DNA from: Brevibacillus brevis
GTDB lineage: Bacteria > Bacillota > Bacilli > Brevibacillales > Brevibacillaceae
Reading direction: 5' to 3'
Assembly (NCBI RefSeq): GCF_031583145.1
Contig: NZ_CP134050.1
Coordinates: forward strand, 2,741,501-2,805,500
Length of the DNA: 64,000 bases
Below the pieces are notes generated by a model. It was not told the DNA's origin, ran no database searches, and saw only the letters and a list, made by a program, of their open reading frames with translations. Positions 16,602 to 26,942 of this stretch are shown here, piece by piece. Position 1 is the stretch's first letter. Each line of letters opens with the position of its first letter. The position numbers and the translations under genes are program-made.

Positions 16602-18560
16602 ATGCAGAAAAGCATGCAAAAAGGGCAAAACGCGAAGTCTTCGGAAGCTCTGATTCCTTCCCTTGTCCAGACGATCGAACAAGCGTTTCAGCTGAAACGA
16701 AATCCGCTCCCGTGGGGCAAGGCGATTGGAGCCGGCATTTGCTCGGGGACCCCAGTTCTGATCGGTCTTGCCCTGGGCAATATAAAGTACGGAATGCTTG
16801 CTGGCATCGGCAGCTTTACCTATTTGTACGTTTCCAACATTCCGTATACCCAGCGTGCGAAAAGGCTGTTCTTTGTCATGCTCGGATTGTCCTTGTCTGT
16901 GGGATTGGGGACGCTTGTGGCTCCTCACCCGCTTGCGTCCGCTTTCGTGGTCGGCATGATCGGAGCGGTTGTCTCCTTTATTTTCGGGGCGTTCAAAATC
17001 CAAGGTCCGTCCTCCATTTTCTTTGTGATGGGCTTCTCACTCGCCACTGGCATGCCGCTGGATCCGGCCGCAGCCCCCGTACGGGCGGGACTTGTTTTGC
17101 TGGGCGGAGCATTGGGGTGGGCCATCGCTATGATCGGTTGGCTGCGGAATCCGCACGGCCCGGAGACGACCGCATTGCGACAGGTGTACCGCGAGCTGGC
17201 TGGATTCATCGATTCGGTCGGTACCAACCGCTCCCATGAAAAGCGGCAAAAACTCGTATCCGTACTGAAATCCGCCGATGAGACGCTTTCTGTTGGACAA
17301 GTGTCCTGGCAGCGTTCTGGTCAATATCAACGGCTCCTCCTTCTGAATGACAAGGCGAATACGATCTTTTTGGACATCCTTGAGCGTTTGGACGGGCAGG
17401 CGGGCAAGCTCCCTCCGCATCTTGGACGAACAGTGAGAGCCATTGCTGATTCGCTGGACGGAAAAAATGGGCACCCCCTGCCGATTGATTTTCAAAGGGA
17501 GCCATCCGCAGGGGGGGAGCGGCTGGAAGCGGACGTCCGGGAGGCAGCCGCTCTTGTATCTGAACCAATAACGGTCATGGAAAGGGAAGAGCATGTGGCC
17601 CGGCCATCGTTTCGAATGGTGATGGGCGGAGCTTTCGACAAAAATTCCATTGTCTTTCTCAATTCCATCCGCTTCGGATTGATCTTGGCGGTGGCTGCGA
17701 TCTTCGCCTACTCGTTTGAATTGAATCGATCGTATTGGGTCACCTTGTCCTGTGCGGCCGTCATGGCGGGATCGACGCTGATCGCGACGTTTCACCGGGC
17801 GATTCAACGGACGATCGGGACCGTCGTCGGCATCATGGTAGCGACCATCATCTTGTCTGCCCAGCAGCAGGGATGGATTATCGCCGTCCTGATCATGGCA
17901 CTGACGGCGCTTACGGAGCTCTCCATCGTTCTCAACTACGGGCTGGCGGCCTTTTTTATCACGCCCAATGCCTTGCTGCTGGCAGAGAGCATGGCTCAGC
18001 AGAAGAGCTTGTCGTTCTTCGCTTCAGCGCGAATTGTCGATGTCCTCATGGGCTGTGCAATCGGACTGATCGGTACGCTGATGATCGGCAGGAGACAGGC
18101 GTCAAGCCTTTTGCCGCATTACATCGCCAAAACGATCCGCAGTGAGCAGCAATACATGCTGACGCTGTTTTCCGACCGGAGAGACACTGTGGACGTGACC
18201 CAGTCCATCGAACGGAGAAAACTGCACACGAATCTCGGCAACCTGAAGCTGGTGTACGCAACCGCAGTGGGAGAGGTCCCCGGCAACAAGACCAGGCTGC
18301 AATTTTTGTGGCCCGCCATCTTCTCCATCGAGCACGTGGCGTACTTGCTCGACTCCTGCCTGAAAACCGGCACGTGTCCCGTCTTGTCCGATGCAAAGCT
18401 TTCCCAGCTTTTGCTCGCGTTCGAGACCATGGCGATTTCGGCTGAACAAGGCGTTGCGCTCGAGAAGAAACCGATACCGGAAATCACTGGATTTTCCCAG
18501 CTGGAAAAAGAGATACGCGTCTTGCAGGACGCTCTGCAGGTCAGCTGCAAAGATCGATGA
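16602..18560 (+). CDS. FUSC family (aromatic acid exporter-like) membrane protein
   Basis: 652-residue protein with two blocks of transmembrane helices (about residues 35-185 and 355-500) separated by a cytoplasmic helical region and followed by a soluble C-terminal domain. The repeated architecture and the second block (NSIRFGLILAVAAIFAYSFE, LNRSYWVTLSCAAVMAGSTL, IATFHRAIQRTIGTVVGIMV) are typical of FUSC/YccS/AaeB proteins. Family members are linked to export of aromatic acids or other toxic compounds; the substrate here is unknown. AGGAGGG precedes the ATG at 16602. It is a single-gene unit with a short upstream leader. Confidence 0.85.
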   Translation: MQKSMQKGQNAKSSEALIPSLVQTIEQAFQLKRNPLPWGKAIGAGICSGTPVLIGLALGNIKYGMLAGIGSFTYLYVSNIPYTQRAKRLFFVMLGLSLSVGLGTLVAPHPLASAFVVGMIGAVVSFIFGAFKIQGPSSIFFVMGFSLATGMPLDPAAAPVRAGLVLLGGALGWAIAMIGWLRNPHGPETTALRQVYRELAGFIDSVGTNRSHEKRQKLVSVLKSADETLSVGQVSWQRSGQYQRLLLLNDKANTIFLDILERLDGQAGKLPPHLGRTVRAIADSLDGKNGHPLPIDFQREPSAGGERLEADVREAAALVSEPITVMEREEHVARPSFRMVMGGAFDKNSIVFLNSIRFGLILAVAAIFAYSFELNRSYWVTLSCAAVMAGSTLIATFHRAIQRTIGTVVGIMVATIILSAQQQGWIIAVLIMALTALTELSIVLNYGLAAFFITPNALLLAESMAQQKSLSFFASARIVDVLMGCAIGLIGTLMIGRRQASSLLPHYIAKTIRSEQQYMLTLFSDRRDTVDVTQSIERRKLHTNLGNLKLVYATAVGEVPGNKTRLQFLWPAIFSIEHVAYLLDSCLKTGTCPVLSDAKLSQLLLAFETMAISAEQGVALEKKPIPEITGFSQLEKEIRVLQDALQVSCKDR

Positions 18561-18561
18561 A

Positions 18562-18592
18562 GAAGCTCTCCCGTGTGGAGAGCTTCGTTTTC
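18562..18592 (+). terminator. Intrinsic terminator of FUSC gene
   Basis: GAAGCTCTCC/GGAGAGCTTC stem followed by GTTTT. Confidence 0.8.
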
Positions 18593-18678
18593 ATGTGCGG
18601 GGCGCCCAATTTTCGGAGTGGGCGAATGGCACCCGAACCTTAGCCTACCCATGAGGCATAGTGTAGATGGAAATGTCA

Positions 18679-18727
18679 TTGACAGGAACAAAAAGGAAGG
18701 TATAATTCGAAATAACAAGTATTCCGA
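18679..18727 (+). promoter_or_regulatory. Sulfate operon promoter with overlapping dyad operator
   Basis: TTGACA (18679-18684), 16-bp spacer and TATAAT (18701-18706) form a near-consensus sigma-A promoter. Directly after the -10, at the start-site position, lies a dyad from 18707 to 18727: TCG-x-AATA, seven to nine central bases, TATT-x-CGA. Its place suggests a repressor site, plausibly for a CymR-like sulfur regulator; the identity is inference. Confidence 0.75.
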
Positions 18728-18767
18728 TTAAAATAGTATAGATTAAAAAGGAGTGAACGAAATCCGT

Positions 18768-19829
18768 ATGTGGAAAACACCCAGCGCAATCCAAACCTTT
18801 TGGAAACGATTCGGAATCGTCGCGATAGCGGCCGCGATAGGAGGCTGCTCCCAGGCGACCACGACCGGGGGAGAGAGCAAGCCGGCCGAAACGGCATCTG
18901 TCGTTGAATTGCTGAATGTCTCCTACGATCCGACGCGCGAATTTTATCAAGACGTAAACAAGGAATTCGCAGCGGAATGGAAAGAAAAAACGGGGCAGAC
19001 GGTCACCATCAAGCAATCGCATGGTGGCTCCGGAAAGCAGTCCCGCTCGGTCATCGACGGTTTGGAAGCGGATGTCGTGACGCTCGCGCTGGCTTACGAT
19101 ATCGATGCGATCGCGGAGCGGGGATTGATCCCTCCCGAGTGGCAAAAGAAATTGACGGAGAACAGCTCGCCTTACACCTCCACCATCGTCTTTCTCGTGC
19201 GCAAGGGAAATCCCAAGCAAATCAAAGATTGGGACGATTTGATCAAGCCCGGCGTTTCCGTCATTACCCCGAATCCGAAAACGTCTGGCGGCGCTCGTTG
19301 GAACTACCTTGCCGCCTGGGGCTACGCTTTGGAAAAGAACAACGGCGACCAAGCGAAGGCAAAGGAGTTCGTCACCAGCCTGTTCAAAAATGTTCCGGTA
19401 CTCGACTCCGGCGCTCGCGGATCGACCACGACTTTCGTGGAGCGCGGCATCGGAGACGTCCTGATCGCGTGGGAAAACGAGGCGTATTTGGCGGTCAACG
19501 AGCTGGGCAAAGACAAGTTTGAAATCGTCAATCCGTCTCTCAGCATTCTGGCGGAGCCCCCTGTGACGGTCGTCGACAAGTACGTGGATAAACACAAGAC
19601 ACGGGATGTAGCTGAAGCGTATTTGCAGTTCCTGTACTCGAAAAAAGGGCAGGAACTGGCAGCCAAACACTACTACCGGCCACGCGACAAGGAAGTGCTG
19701 AAAGCCCATACGCCAGCGTTCCCGGAAATCAAGCTGTTTACGATCGACGAGCTGTTCGGGGGATGGACGAAAGCCCAAAAGGACCACTTTGCCGATCAAG
19801 GAATTTTTGACCAAATTTACAAGCCGTAA
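18768..19829 (+). CDS. sbp: Sulfate ABC transporter substrate-binding protein
   Basis: 353-residue lipoprotein that binds sulfate (or thiosulfate) outside the cell. The signal region ends in a lipobox-like AIGGC. The mature part has the family signature [17 protein letters not shown], then [16 protein letters not shown] and [31 protein letters not shown] and [20 protein letters not shown] carry the oxyanion-binding serines. The start is taken as ATG 18768; AAGGAG is 14 nt away, and a GTG at 18753 overlaps it. First gene of the sbp-cysT-cysW-cysA operon. Confidence 0.95.
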   Translation: MWKTPSAIQTFWKRFGIVAIAAAIGGCSQATTTGGESKPAETASVVELLNVSYDPTREFYQDVNKEFAAEWKEKTGQTVTIKQSHGGSGKQSRSVIDGLEADVVTLALAYDIDAIAERGLIPPEWQKKLTENSSPYTSTIVFLVRKGNPKQIKDWDDLIKPGVSVITPNPKTSGGARWNYLAAWGYALEKNNGDQAKAKEFVTSLFKNVPVLDSGARGSTTTFVERGIGDVLIAWENEAYLAVNELGKDKFEIVNPSLSILAEPPVTVVDKYVDKHKTRDVAEAYLQFLYSKKGQELAAKHYYRPRDKEVLKAHTPAFPEIKLFTIDELFGGWTKAQKDHFADQGIFDQIYKP

Positions 19830-19859
19830 TCTACCAATACCGTCAGAGGAGTTAACTCC

Positions 19860-20696
19860 ATGAGAAAAACCTTTCGAAACAGAGGGTTTTTGCCGGGCTT
19901 TGGCATCACGATGGGCTATTCCATCGTCTATCTCAGCCTGCTCGTGCTCATCCCTCTGTCTGTCCTGTTCCTGAAGGCGTCGACCATGAGTTGGCAGCAG
20001 TTCGCCGACACCATCCTGGACGGTCGGGTGCTCGCCTCGATCCGAGTGAGCATCCTGTCCTCTTTCTTCGCTGCGATCGTCAATGCTGTCTTTGGGGTGC
20101 TTGTGGCGTGGGTATTGGCCCGCTATCAGTTCGTGGGGAAGCGGATCATTGACGGCATCGTTGACCTGCCGTTCGCTTTGCCTACGGCAGTCGGCGGGAT
20201 CGCCTTGACCTCCATCTATGCGGAAAATGGCTGGGTGGGCCAGTATTTGGCCGAATGGGGAATCAAGGTAGCCTACACGCCGATCGGCATATGGGTCGCG
20301 CTCACATTCATCGGGCTGCCGTTTGTGGTCCGCACTGTCCAACCGGTCCTGCAGGATTGGGATCTTCAGATGGAAGAGGCTGCGGCGACGTTGGGGGCGA
20401 CACGCTGGAGCACATTCATTCGCGTGATTTTGCCGCACCTGATGCCCGCCGTCATCACAGGATTTGCACTTGCCTTCGCACGCGCGCTGGGAGAGTACGG
20501 CTCGGTCGTGTTCATTTCGGGGAACATGCCGCTCAAGACGGAAATCGTTCCGCTCTTGATCATGACCAAGCTGGAGCAGTTCGACTATGCGGGTGCGACG
20601 GCGATCGCAACGGTCATGCTTGTGATTTCTTTCGTCATGCTTCTCGTCATCAACTACTTGCAATGGAGAATCAACAAATTTGATGCCGCCCGTTAG
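19860..20696 (+). CDS. cysT: Sulfate ABC transporter permease CysT
   Basis: 278-residue inner-membrane permease with six transmembrane segments. The EAA loop that contacts the ATPase is visible as MEEAAATLGATRWSTFIRVI. Sulfate CysT hallmarks include VDLPFALPTAVGGIALTSIY and ALGEYGSVVFISGNMP. GAGGAG precedes the ATG by 8 nt. It lies 30 bp after sbp and 12 bp before cysW, in a tight operon. Confidence 0.96.
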   Translation: MRKTFRNRGFLPGFGITMGYSIVYLSLLVLIPLSVLFLKASTMSWQQFADTILDGRVLASIRVSILSSFFAAIVNAVFGVLVAWVLARYQFVGKRIIDGIVDLPFALPTAVGGIALTSIYAENGWVGQYLAEWGIKVAYTPIGIWVALTFIGLPFVVRTVQPVLQDWDLQMEEAAATLGATRWSTFIRVILPHLMPAVITGFALAFARALGEYGSVVFISGNMPLKTEIVPLLIMTKLEQFDYAGATAIATVMLVISFVMLLVINYLQWRINKFDAAR

Positions 20697-20708
20697 GAGG
20701 TGCCGCTC

Positions 20709-21578
20709 GTGAAGCATTTGACCGAGCCGGCTTATATTCGCTGGCTGCTGATTGGCCTGGCGCTGGCGTTCCTCGCGCTGTTCCTGATTTTGCCGCTCAT
20801 CGCGGTCTTTACGGAGGCGTTCAAGCAGGGAGCGGCCGTCTTCGCCGCTTCGATCACGGATCCGGAGACGCTGTCCGCCGTGAAGCTGACCCTCCTGGTC
20901 GCTGCCATCAGCGTCCCGCTCAATGTGACGTTTGGGGTCGCGGCTGCCTGGGCCATCGCCAAATTTTCCTTTCGCGGGAAAAACGTGCTGTTGACGCTGA
21001 TCGATTTGCCGTTTGCCGTGTCGCCGGTCATCGCCGGTCTCATCTTCGTCTTGCTGTTCGGGAGCCAGGGTGTTTTTGGACCGTGGCTGGAACAGTATGA
21101 CATCAAGATCATCTTCGCCGTACCCGGCATCGTGCTGGCGACGACCTTCGTCACTTTTCCGTTCGTTGCCCGTGAGCTGATTCCGATCATGGAAGCGCAA
21201 GGAAAAGACGAGGAAGAGGCGGCAGTTTCCCTGGGGGCGAGCGGTTGGAAAACGTTCTTGCGCGTCACCCTGCCCAATGTGAAATGGGGACTTCTGTACG
21301 GAGTCATTTTGTGCAACGCCCGCGCGATGGGAGAGTTTGGCGCGGTGTCCGTCGTCTCCGGCCACATCAGGGGAATGACCAACACGCTGCCTCTGCATGT
21401 TGAAATTTTATACAACGAATACCAGTTTGCCGCTGCGTTCGCCGTCGCTACCTTGCTTGCCGTACTGGGTCTCGTCACGCTGATCGTCAAAGGCTTGATC
21501 GAGTGGAAGACGGAACGCGAGCGCAGCGCGGGGGAAGAGTACCATCACTACGAGGGGACAGGAGAGAAAGCCGGATGA
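20709..21578 (+). CDS. cysW: Sulfate ABC transporter permease CysW
   Basis: 289-residue permease pairing with CysT. The EAA loop reads [20 protein letters not shown], and [20 protein letters not shown] plus [20 protein letters not shown] are family-typical. The GTG at 20709 lies 8 nt after GGAGG, which itself overlaps the cysT stop codon. The upstream GTG at 20700 overlaps the ribosome binding site and is rejected. The stop overlaps the cysA start as ATGA. The C terminus has a hydrophilic tail ([14 protein letters not shown]) slightly longer than usual. Confidence 0.96.
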   Translation: MKHLTEPAYIRWLLIGLALAFLALFLILPLIAVFTEAFKQGAAVFAASITDPETLSAVKLTLLVAAISVPLNVTFGVAAAWAIAKFSFRGKNVLLTLIDLPFAVSPVIAGLIFVLLFGSQGVFGPWLEQYDIKIIFAVPGIVLATTFVTFPFVARELIPIMEAQGKDEEEAAVSLGASGWKTFLRVTLPNVKWGLLYGVILCNARAMGEFGAVSVVSGHIRGMTNTLPLHVEILYNEYQFAAAFAVATLLAVLGLVTLIVKGLIEWKTERERSAGEEYHHYEGTGEKAG

Positions 21579-22687
21579 GCATAGAAGTCGTGAACATTTC
21601 CAAATCGTATAAAAACTTTATGGCATTGCGCGACGTCAGCCTGCAAATACCCGAGGGTGAACTGGTTGCGCTGCTCGGTCCTTCTGGCTCGGGGAAGACG
21701 ACGCTACTACGCTTGATTGCTGGGCTGGAGCAGCCGGAGCAGGGAAGCATCCTGTTCAACGGGGAAGACAATACAGACCGCGACGTGCGCGAGCGTCAGG
21801 TCGGCTTCGTGTTCCAGCATTACGCCTTGTTTCGGCACATGAACATCTTTGACAACATCGCGTTCGGACTGACGGTGCGTCCGCGCAAAACCCGTCCGAG
21901 CAAGCAGGAAATCCAGGAAAAGGTGCATTCGCTTCTCAAGCTGGTACAACTGGATGGGTTGGCTCACCGCTATCCTTCGCAGCTGTCAGGAGGACAGCGG
22001 CAGCGTGTAGCACTGGCTCGCGCGCTGGCCGTCGAGCCCAAATTCCTGCTGCTCGACGAGCCGTTCGGGGCACTGGATACGAAGGTCAGACAGGAGCTGA
22101 GGCGCTGGCTTCGGCATTTGCACGGAAAGCTCGGGTTGACTATCCTGTTCGTCACGCACGACCAGGAGGAGGCGATGGAGCTCGCTGATCAGGTCGTGGT
22201 CATGAACGAAGGAAGGGTCGAACAGGTAGGGCCGCCAGAAGAGATCTACAACCGGCCCGCCAATCCTTTCGTGTACAGCTTTCTCGGGCGGGTCAATCTG
22301 TTTCAGGGCAGGATCCGCGACGGCAAGGTACAGCTGGGGGAAGCCGAGTTCGAGACGCAATGGACCCAAAAAGCAGGCGAATATGCTGCGGTGGGGTACA
22401 TGCGGCCCCACGATGTGGAAATCAGCCTGACACCCAAAAAAGGCCAATCCGTACCGGCGCAAATCAGGCACATTTCCTTGCTTGGCTCTATCGTTCGCCT
22501 GGATCTGAGGCGGTTGGACACGGATGAAGTGTTTGAAGCGGAGCTGACGCGCCAGCGGTTTGCGGAGCTGCAGCTGGAGGAGAAGGGAACGGTCTACGTG
22601 ACGCTGCACAACCTGTCCTTTTACGTAGATTCGCAAACGACGGCAGTGCCGGCATCAGCTTTTGTCCCCCTGCGCGCTACCGTCTGA
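21575..22687 (+). CDS. cysA: Sulfate ABC transporter ATP-binding protein
   Basis: 370-residue ATPase energising CysTW. Walker A is [15 protein letters not shown], the Q-loop [10 protein letters not shown], the signature [15 protein letters not shown], Walker [13 protein letters not shown], and the H-loop [11 protein letters not shown]-terminal TOBE-like regulatory domain (about 240-370) is present, as in CysA/MalK. Translation is ATGA-coupled to cysW. A terminator follows, so the operon ends here. No sulfate-reduction genes are attached. Confidence 0.97.
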   Translation: MSIEVVNISKSYKNFMALRDVSLQIPEGELVALLGPSGSGKTTLLRLIAGLEQPEQGSILFNGEDNTDRDVRERQVGFVFQHYALFRHMNIFDNIAFGLTVRPRKTRPSKQEIQEKVHSLLKLVQLDGLAHRYPSQLSGGQRQRVALARALAVEPKFLLLDEPFGALDTKVRQELRRWLRHLHGKLGLTILFVTHDQEEAMELADQVVVMNEGRVEQVGPPEEIYNRPANPFVYSFLGRVNLFQGRIRDGKVQLGEAEFETQWTQKAGEYAAVGYMRPHDVEISLTPKKGQSVPAQIRHISLLGSIVRLDLRRLDTDEVFEAELTRQRFAELQLEEKGTVYVTLHNLSFYVDSQTTAVPASAFVPLRATV

Positions 22688-22691
22688 GAGG

Positions 22692-22736
22692 AAAAATGAC
22701 CGAACCGGCCTGACCTGTGCAGACCGGTTCATTTTG
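22692..22736 (+). terminator. Intrinsic terminator of sulfate operon
   Basis: GAACCGG/CCGGTTC core stem extended by AAAATGA/TCATTTT, followed by a short T stretch. Confidence 0.7.
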
Positions 22737-22754
22737 TGTACGGTAAAGCGGCTG

Positions 22755-22871
22755 CTATTCCCCGCGCTGCTTGGACCGTGTTTCTTCTTTTCCCAAGGTG
22801 GTGGAAGATCTGGTCTGCGAAGGGTTTTCCTTGTTGCCCATTTCGTTTTTTACGCCGTTTTTTTTCGACAT
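22755..22871 (-). CDS. Small hydrophilic ORF, 38 residues, possible spore or stress peptide
   Basis: ATG at 22871 is preceded by GAAGGAGG with 8-nt spacing, an excellent ribosome binding site. The frame ends at TAG 22755-22757. The product is very hydrophilic (begins MSKKNGVKNEMGNKENPSQT) and rich in Lys, Asn, Ser, Thr and Glu, with no hydrophobic segment, somewhat like minor small acid-soluble spore proteins. No family is recognised. It occupies the otherwise empty 300-bp gap between cysA and the ABC-F gene on the opposite strand. Confidence 0.4.
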   Translation of the reverse strand: MSKKNGVKNEMGNKENPSQTRSSTTLGKEETRSKQRGE

Positions 22872-22982
22872 GCTCCCTGCCTCCTTCTCGTGGAATGGAA
22901 GTTCTCGGCTAGTTTTCCCCAATCGGAGTGCTTCTATCGCTGCGACCGATTGTTTTTTGCATTATCCGGCCAACTCTGTTAA

Positions 22983-24638
<1,656 letters not shown>

Positions 24639-24651
24639 GCGGGATGACTAA

Positions 24652-24714
24652 AGAGAGCCCTCGGCACGAGGCGGCGAATCGTCGCGCTGTGCGAGGGCTC
24701 TTCGGCGTTTTTTA
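24652..24714. terminator. Terminator between convergent genes
   Basis: GAGAGCCCTCGGCAC pairs with GTGCGAGGGCTCTTC around a 20-nt loop, followed by CGGCGTTTTTT. Confidence 0.75.
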
Positions 24715-24897
24715 GGAAGGGGTCTCCTCGATGAATTCCACTTTGCGCAAGAACGCCTCCTTGCTGGAAAAAATGACCCGCTCCTTTCGGGGGGCAGTGA
24801 AGTAGACCACGATATACTGATCGTCTATGTACTCGACGATTCCGCGCTTTTTCGGCCGCTCGATCGTCTTCACCGGTTTGTTCAGCCATTCATCCAT
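24712..24897 (-). CDS. Hypothetical small protein (61 aa)
   Basis: 61 residues starting MDEWLNKPVKTIERPKKRGI, with an AGGAGG ribosome binding site 8-9 nt upstream of the ATG. The body has a beta-strand pattern (VEYIDDQYIVVYFTAPRKER then VIFSSKEAFLRKVEFIEETP) suggesting a small SH3-like or KOW-like barrel. No membrane segment is seen. I do not recognise the family. It is co-directional with and about 40 bp downstream of the PucR-type regulator gene, so it may be co-transcribed. Confidence 0.65.
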   Translation of the reverse strand: MDEWLNKPVKTIERPKKRGIVEYIDDQYIVVYFTAPRKERVIFSSKEAFLRKVEFIEETPS

Positions 24898-24934
24898 CCG
24901 CTTTTCCTCCTGCCTGTCGCTTGCCTCCATTATA

Positions 24935-26584
24935 TCAGACGAGGGGCTGACGCCCAATGGCGTGAACCGTCAAAGCGATTCGAAACAGCAGCTGATCCTG
25001 GCCGTTTTCGGGAGTGAGGCCGGTCAGTTCGCGTATGAGCTGCATGCGGTATTTGACCGTGTTTTTGTGGACGAAAAGGCGATTTGCCGTCTCCACGTGA
25101 TTTCCGTTGGCGAACAGGAAGGCCTGCAAAGTTTCCACGAGCTGCCCGTTTTTTTCCGCATCGTATTGAAGCAGCTTGTCCAGGCATTCCGCAGCAAGCA
25201 CCTGCGCTTCGTGGCTCGGCTCCTCCGCAAAGAGAATGCGCTCCAGTGCGAGCGCGTGATAATGCTGGATCCGCAAAGGAGGAGCACCGGTCTTTGCATA
25301 GGCGTAGCCGCATTGGCGCAAGACCGTGCGAAAGCTGATTTTCGCTTCCCGGTAACTGTGGGCGATCCCGTCCCATCCTGGGTGAATGCGACCGATGCCT
25401 ACCGGTATGGGCGATACGGACGACTTCGCAAGCGAGGCACCAAGCGAGCAGAGCAGTGATTCGAGGTGTGGACATTGCCCGTAAGCGGTGGGGACCAGCA
25501 GCACGACATGATTGTCCCGGTCGAGGCCAGTCAGGCCACCCGTGTCGCTTCTGGCCAGGATGCCATTGATGAGCTCCAGCAGTTCGCGGTTTCGTCTCCA
25601 TCCGTCCACGGGATCGTCGTCGCTCGTTCGGACACTCATCACCAAGGATTGATAATCCTCGGCAAGGGCCCAGCCGACTTCTTCCGCCTTGCGCAGGAGA
25701 ACATCTCTCGGACCGGTCTGTCCGCTGAGGAGCGCCTGCAAAAACTCATTGCGAAACCGCTGGAACGTCTCGCTGACCGTCTGTTGGCGCTCGAGCTCGA
25801 GAGACAAGAGGGCAGCGCTCTGTTCAATAGCCACCTTTTCCCATGCATACAGTTCCCTGTCAGACTGCTGAATCAGAATGGCGCCGTATACCTGCTGCCT
25901 CAGGAGCAACCAGCGGATTGCAGTGCCGGCTGCAGGCGTCACGAGCGGCTGCGCCAGCAAATGGTGAGGAGCCGGCAGCCCGCACTCTCTGTCCACTGAG
26001 GAGAGGTCCGAGAAAGCGCCCAAAGCGGGAGCTGTCCACTGCCAGCGCAGGGACGGGACGTAAATGCAGACAGGAACTTGCAGCGCTTCATGGAGCAACT
26101 GGGCCAGCGCGGATACCGGCGCCCCTGCTGTCAGATGCCGGTGAAATCTTTCGTAAATCGCATGGGTCCGGTCCAACTCGGCACGCTGCTTATCATTGAT
26201 GTAACGGACGACGGGAACAATGACATCCGACCACGCTTTTTCCATGGGAAAGGCAAGGATGGGCATCTGTTTTCGACCGGCATGCTCGATGACCGCCCGA
26301 GGCAATTCGTCGATATACCGTCCCAGCTTGATGGCGATGCCAGGCGTGCCGATTTCCGTCAAATCGTCGATGAGTCGTATCAGTCCTGATTCGCTCGTCT
26401 CCCGATGGGCCACAAAAGGATAGCCGGTCGTCAGAACGAATTCCCCCGGCCGAAGCCATTTGTGGCCGTCAGGTGAGTCGAATGAGGTTACACCCAGCAG
26501 CTCTTTGTCCAGGAAGGCTTCCCCGGCGAGCACAGATTGTTCGTCAAACCCTCCCACGGCAATCAATTCTCGCACCGTAATCAC
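24935..26584 (-). CDS. PucR family transcriptional regulator
   Basis: 549-residue regulator with an N-terminal PucR sensory domain (ITVRELIAVGGFDEQSVLAG, LRPGEFVLTTGYPF, GIAIKLGRYIDELP). A GGDEF-like central region follows, and the C-terminal PucR-type helix-turn-helix reads FANGNHVETANRLFVHKNTV then KYRMQLIRELTG. Bacillus PucR controls purine catabolism genes. The GTG at 26584 lies 5 nt after GGGGGAG; the much longer upstream frame has no such signal. It is divergent from the DUF3311/symporter/amidohydrolase/carbamoylase operon and very likely controls it (inference from position). Confidence 0.9.
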   Translation of the reverse strand: MITVRELIAVGGFDEQSVLAGEAFLDKELLGVTSFDSPDGHKWLRPGEFVLTTGYPFVAHRETSESGLIRLIDDLTEIGTPGIAIKLGRYIDELPRAVIEHAGRKQMPILAFPMEKAWSDVIVPVVRYINDKQRAELDRTHAIYERFHRHLTAGAPVSALAQLLHEALQVPVCIYVPSLRWQWTAPALGAFSDLSSVDRECGLPAPHHLLAQPLVTPAAGTAIRWLLLRQQVYGAILIQQSDRELYAWEKVAIEQSAALLSLELERQQTVSETFQRFRNEFLQALLSGQTGPRDVLLRKAEEVGWALAEDYQSLVMSVRTSDDDPVDGWRRNRELLELINGILARSDTGGLTGLDRDNHVVLLVPTAYGQCPHLESLLCSLGASLAKSSVSPIPVGIGRIHPGWDGIAHSYREAKISFRTVLRQCGYAYAKTGAPPLRIQHYHALALERILFAEEPSHEAQVLAAECLDKLLQYDAEKNGQLVETLQAFLFANGNHVETANRLFVHKNTVKYRMQLIRELTGLTPENGQDQLLFRIALTVHAIGRQPLV

Positions 26585-26738
26585 GTCAGCTCCCCCTTTT
26601 ATGTCCTGCGTACAATCCGCAGGCAGCTTTTCTGGCAAATCGGACAAAGGAAAAGAGCGAATCTTTCGATAATCATAGATTACATGTCCCGATGGCATGG
26701 CTGCAATGGGACAAATCGAACAAAACAGGGGGATTTGC

Positions 26739-26942
26739 ATGAAAGCAAGAGACTGGCTTGGCGTACTTCCGTTTGTCGGGATGCTGGGAGGCGTTCCTTT
26801 TGTCAACAAAGTAGAGCCCTATGTCCTTGGTATGCCATTTGTCCTGTTCTGGATCGTGCTGTGGGTCGTGCTCACCTCGGCGATCATGGCATTGGTGAAT
26901 CGTCTGGATTCCGCCGCGAGAGAGGAGGAGCATCAAGGATGA
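26739..26942 (+). CDS. DUF3311 small membrane protein (symporter partner, YhjC-like)
   Basis: 67 residues with two hydrophobic segments (WLGVLPFVGMLGGVPF and GMPFVLFWIVLWVVLTSAIM). This is the DUF3311 pattern, small proteins encoded immediately before sodium:solute symporters, as yhjC precedes yhjB in Bacillus subtilis. AGGGGG precedes the ATG at 26739. The stop overlaps the symporter start as ATGA, so the two are translationally coupled. It is probably an accessory subunit of the transporter. Confidence 0.85.
   Translation: MKARDWLGVLPFVGMLGGVPFVNKVEPYVLGMPFVLFWIVLWVVLTSAIMALVNRLDSAAREEEHQG

Noticed and set aside
18645..21398. Very long minus-strand open frame (917 codons) opposite the sulfate operon
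   Set aside because: It is the antisense of sbp, cysT and cysW, with low-complexity Arg/Asp/Gln-rich translation, no ribosome binding site and no family resemblance. It is a GC-rich shadow frame.
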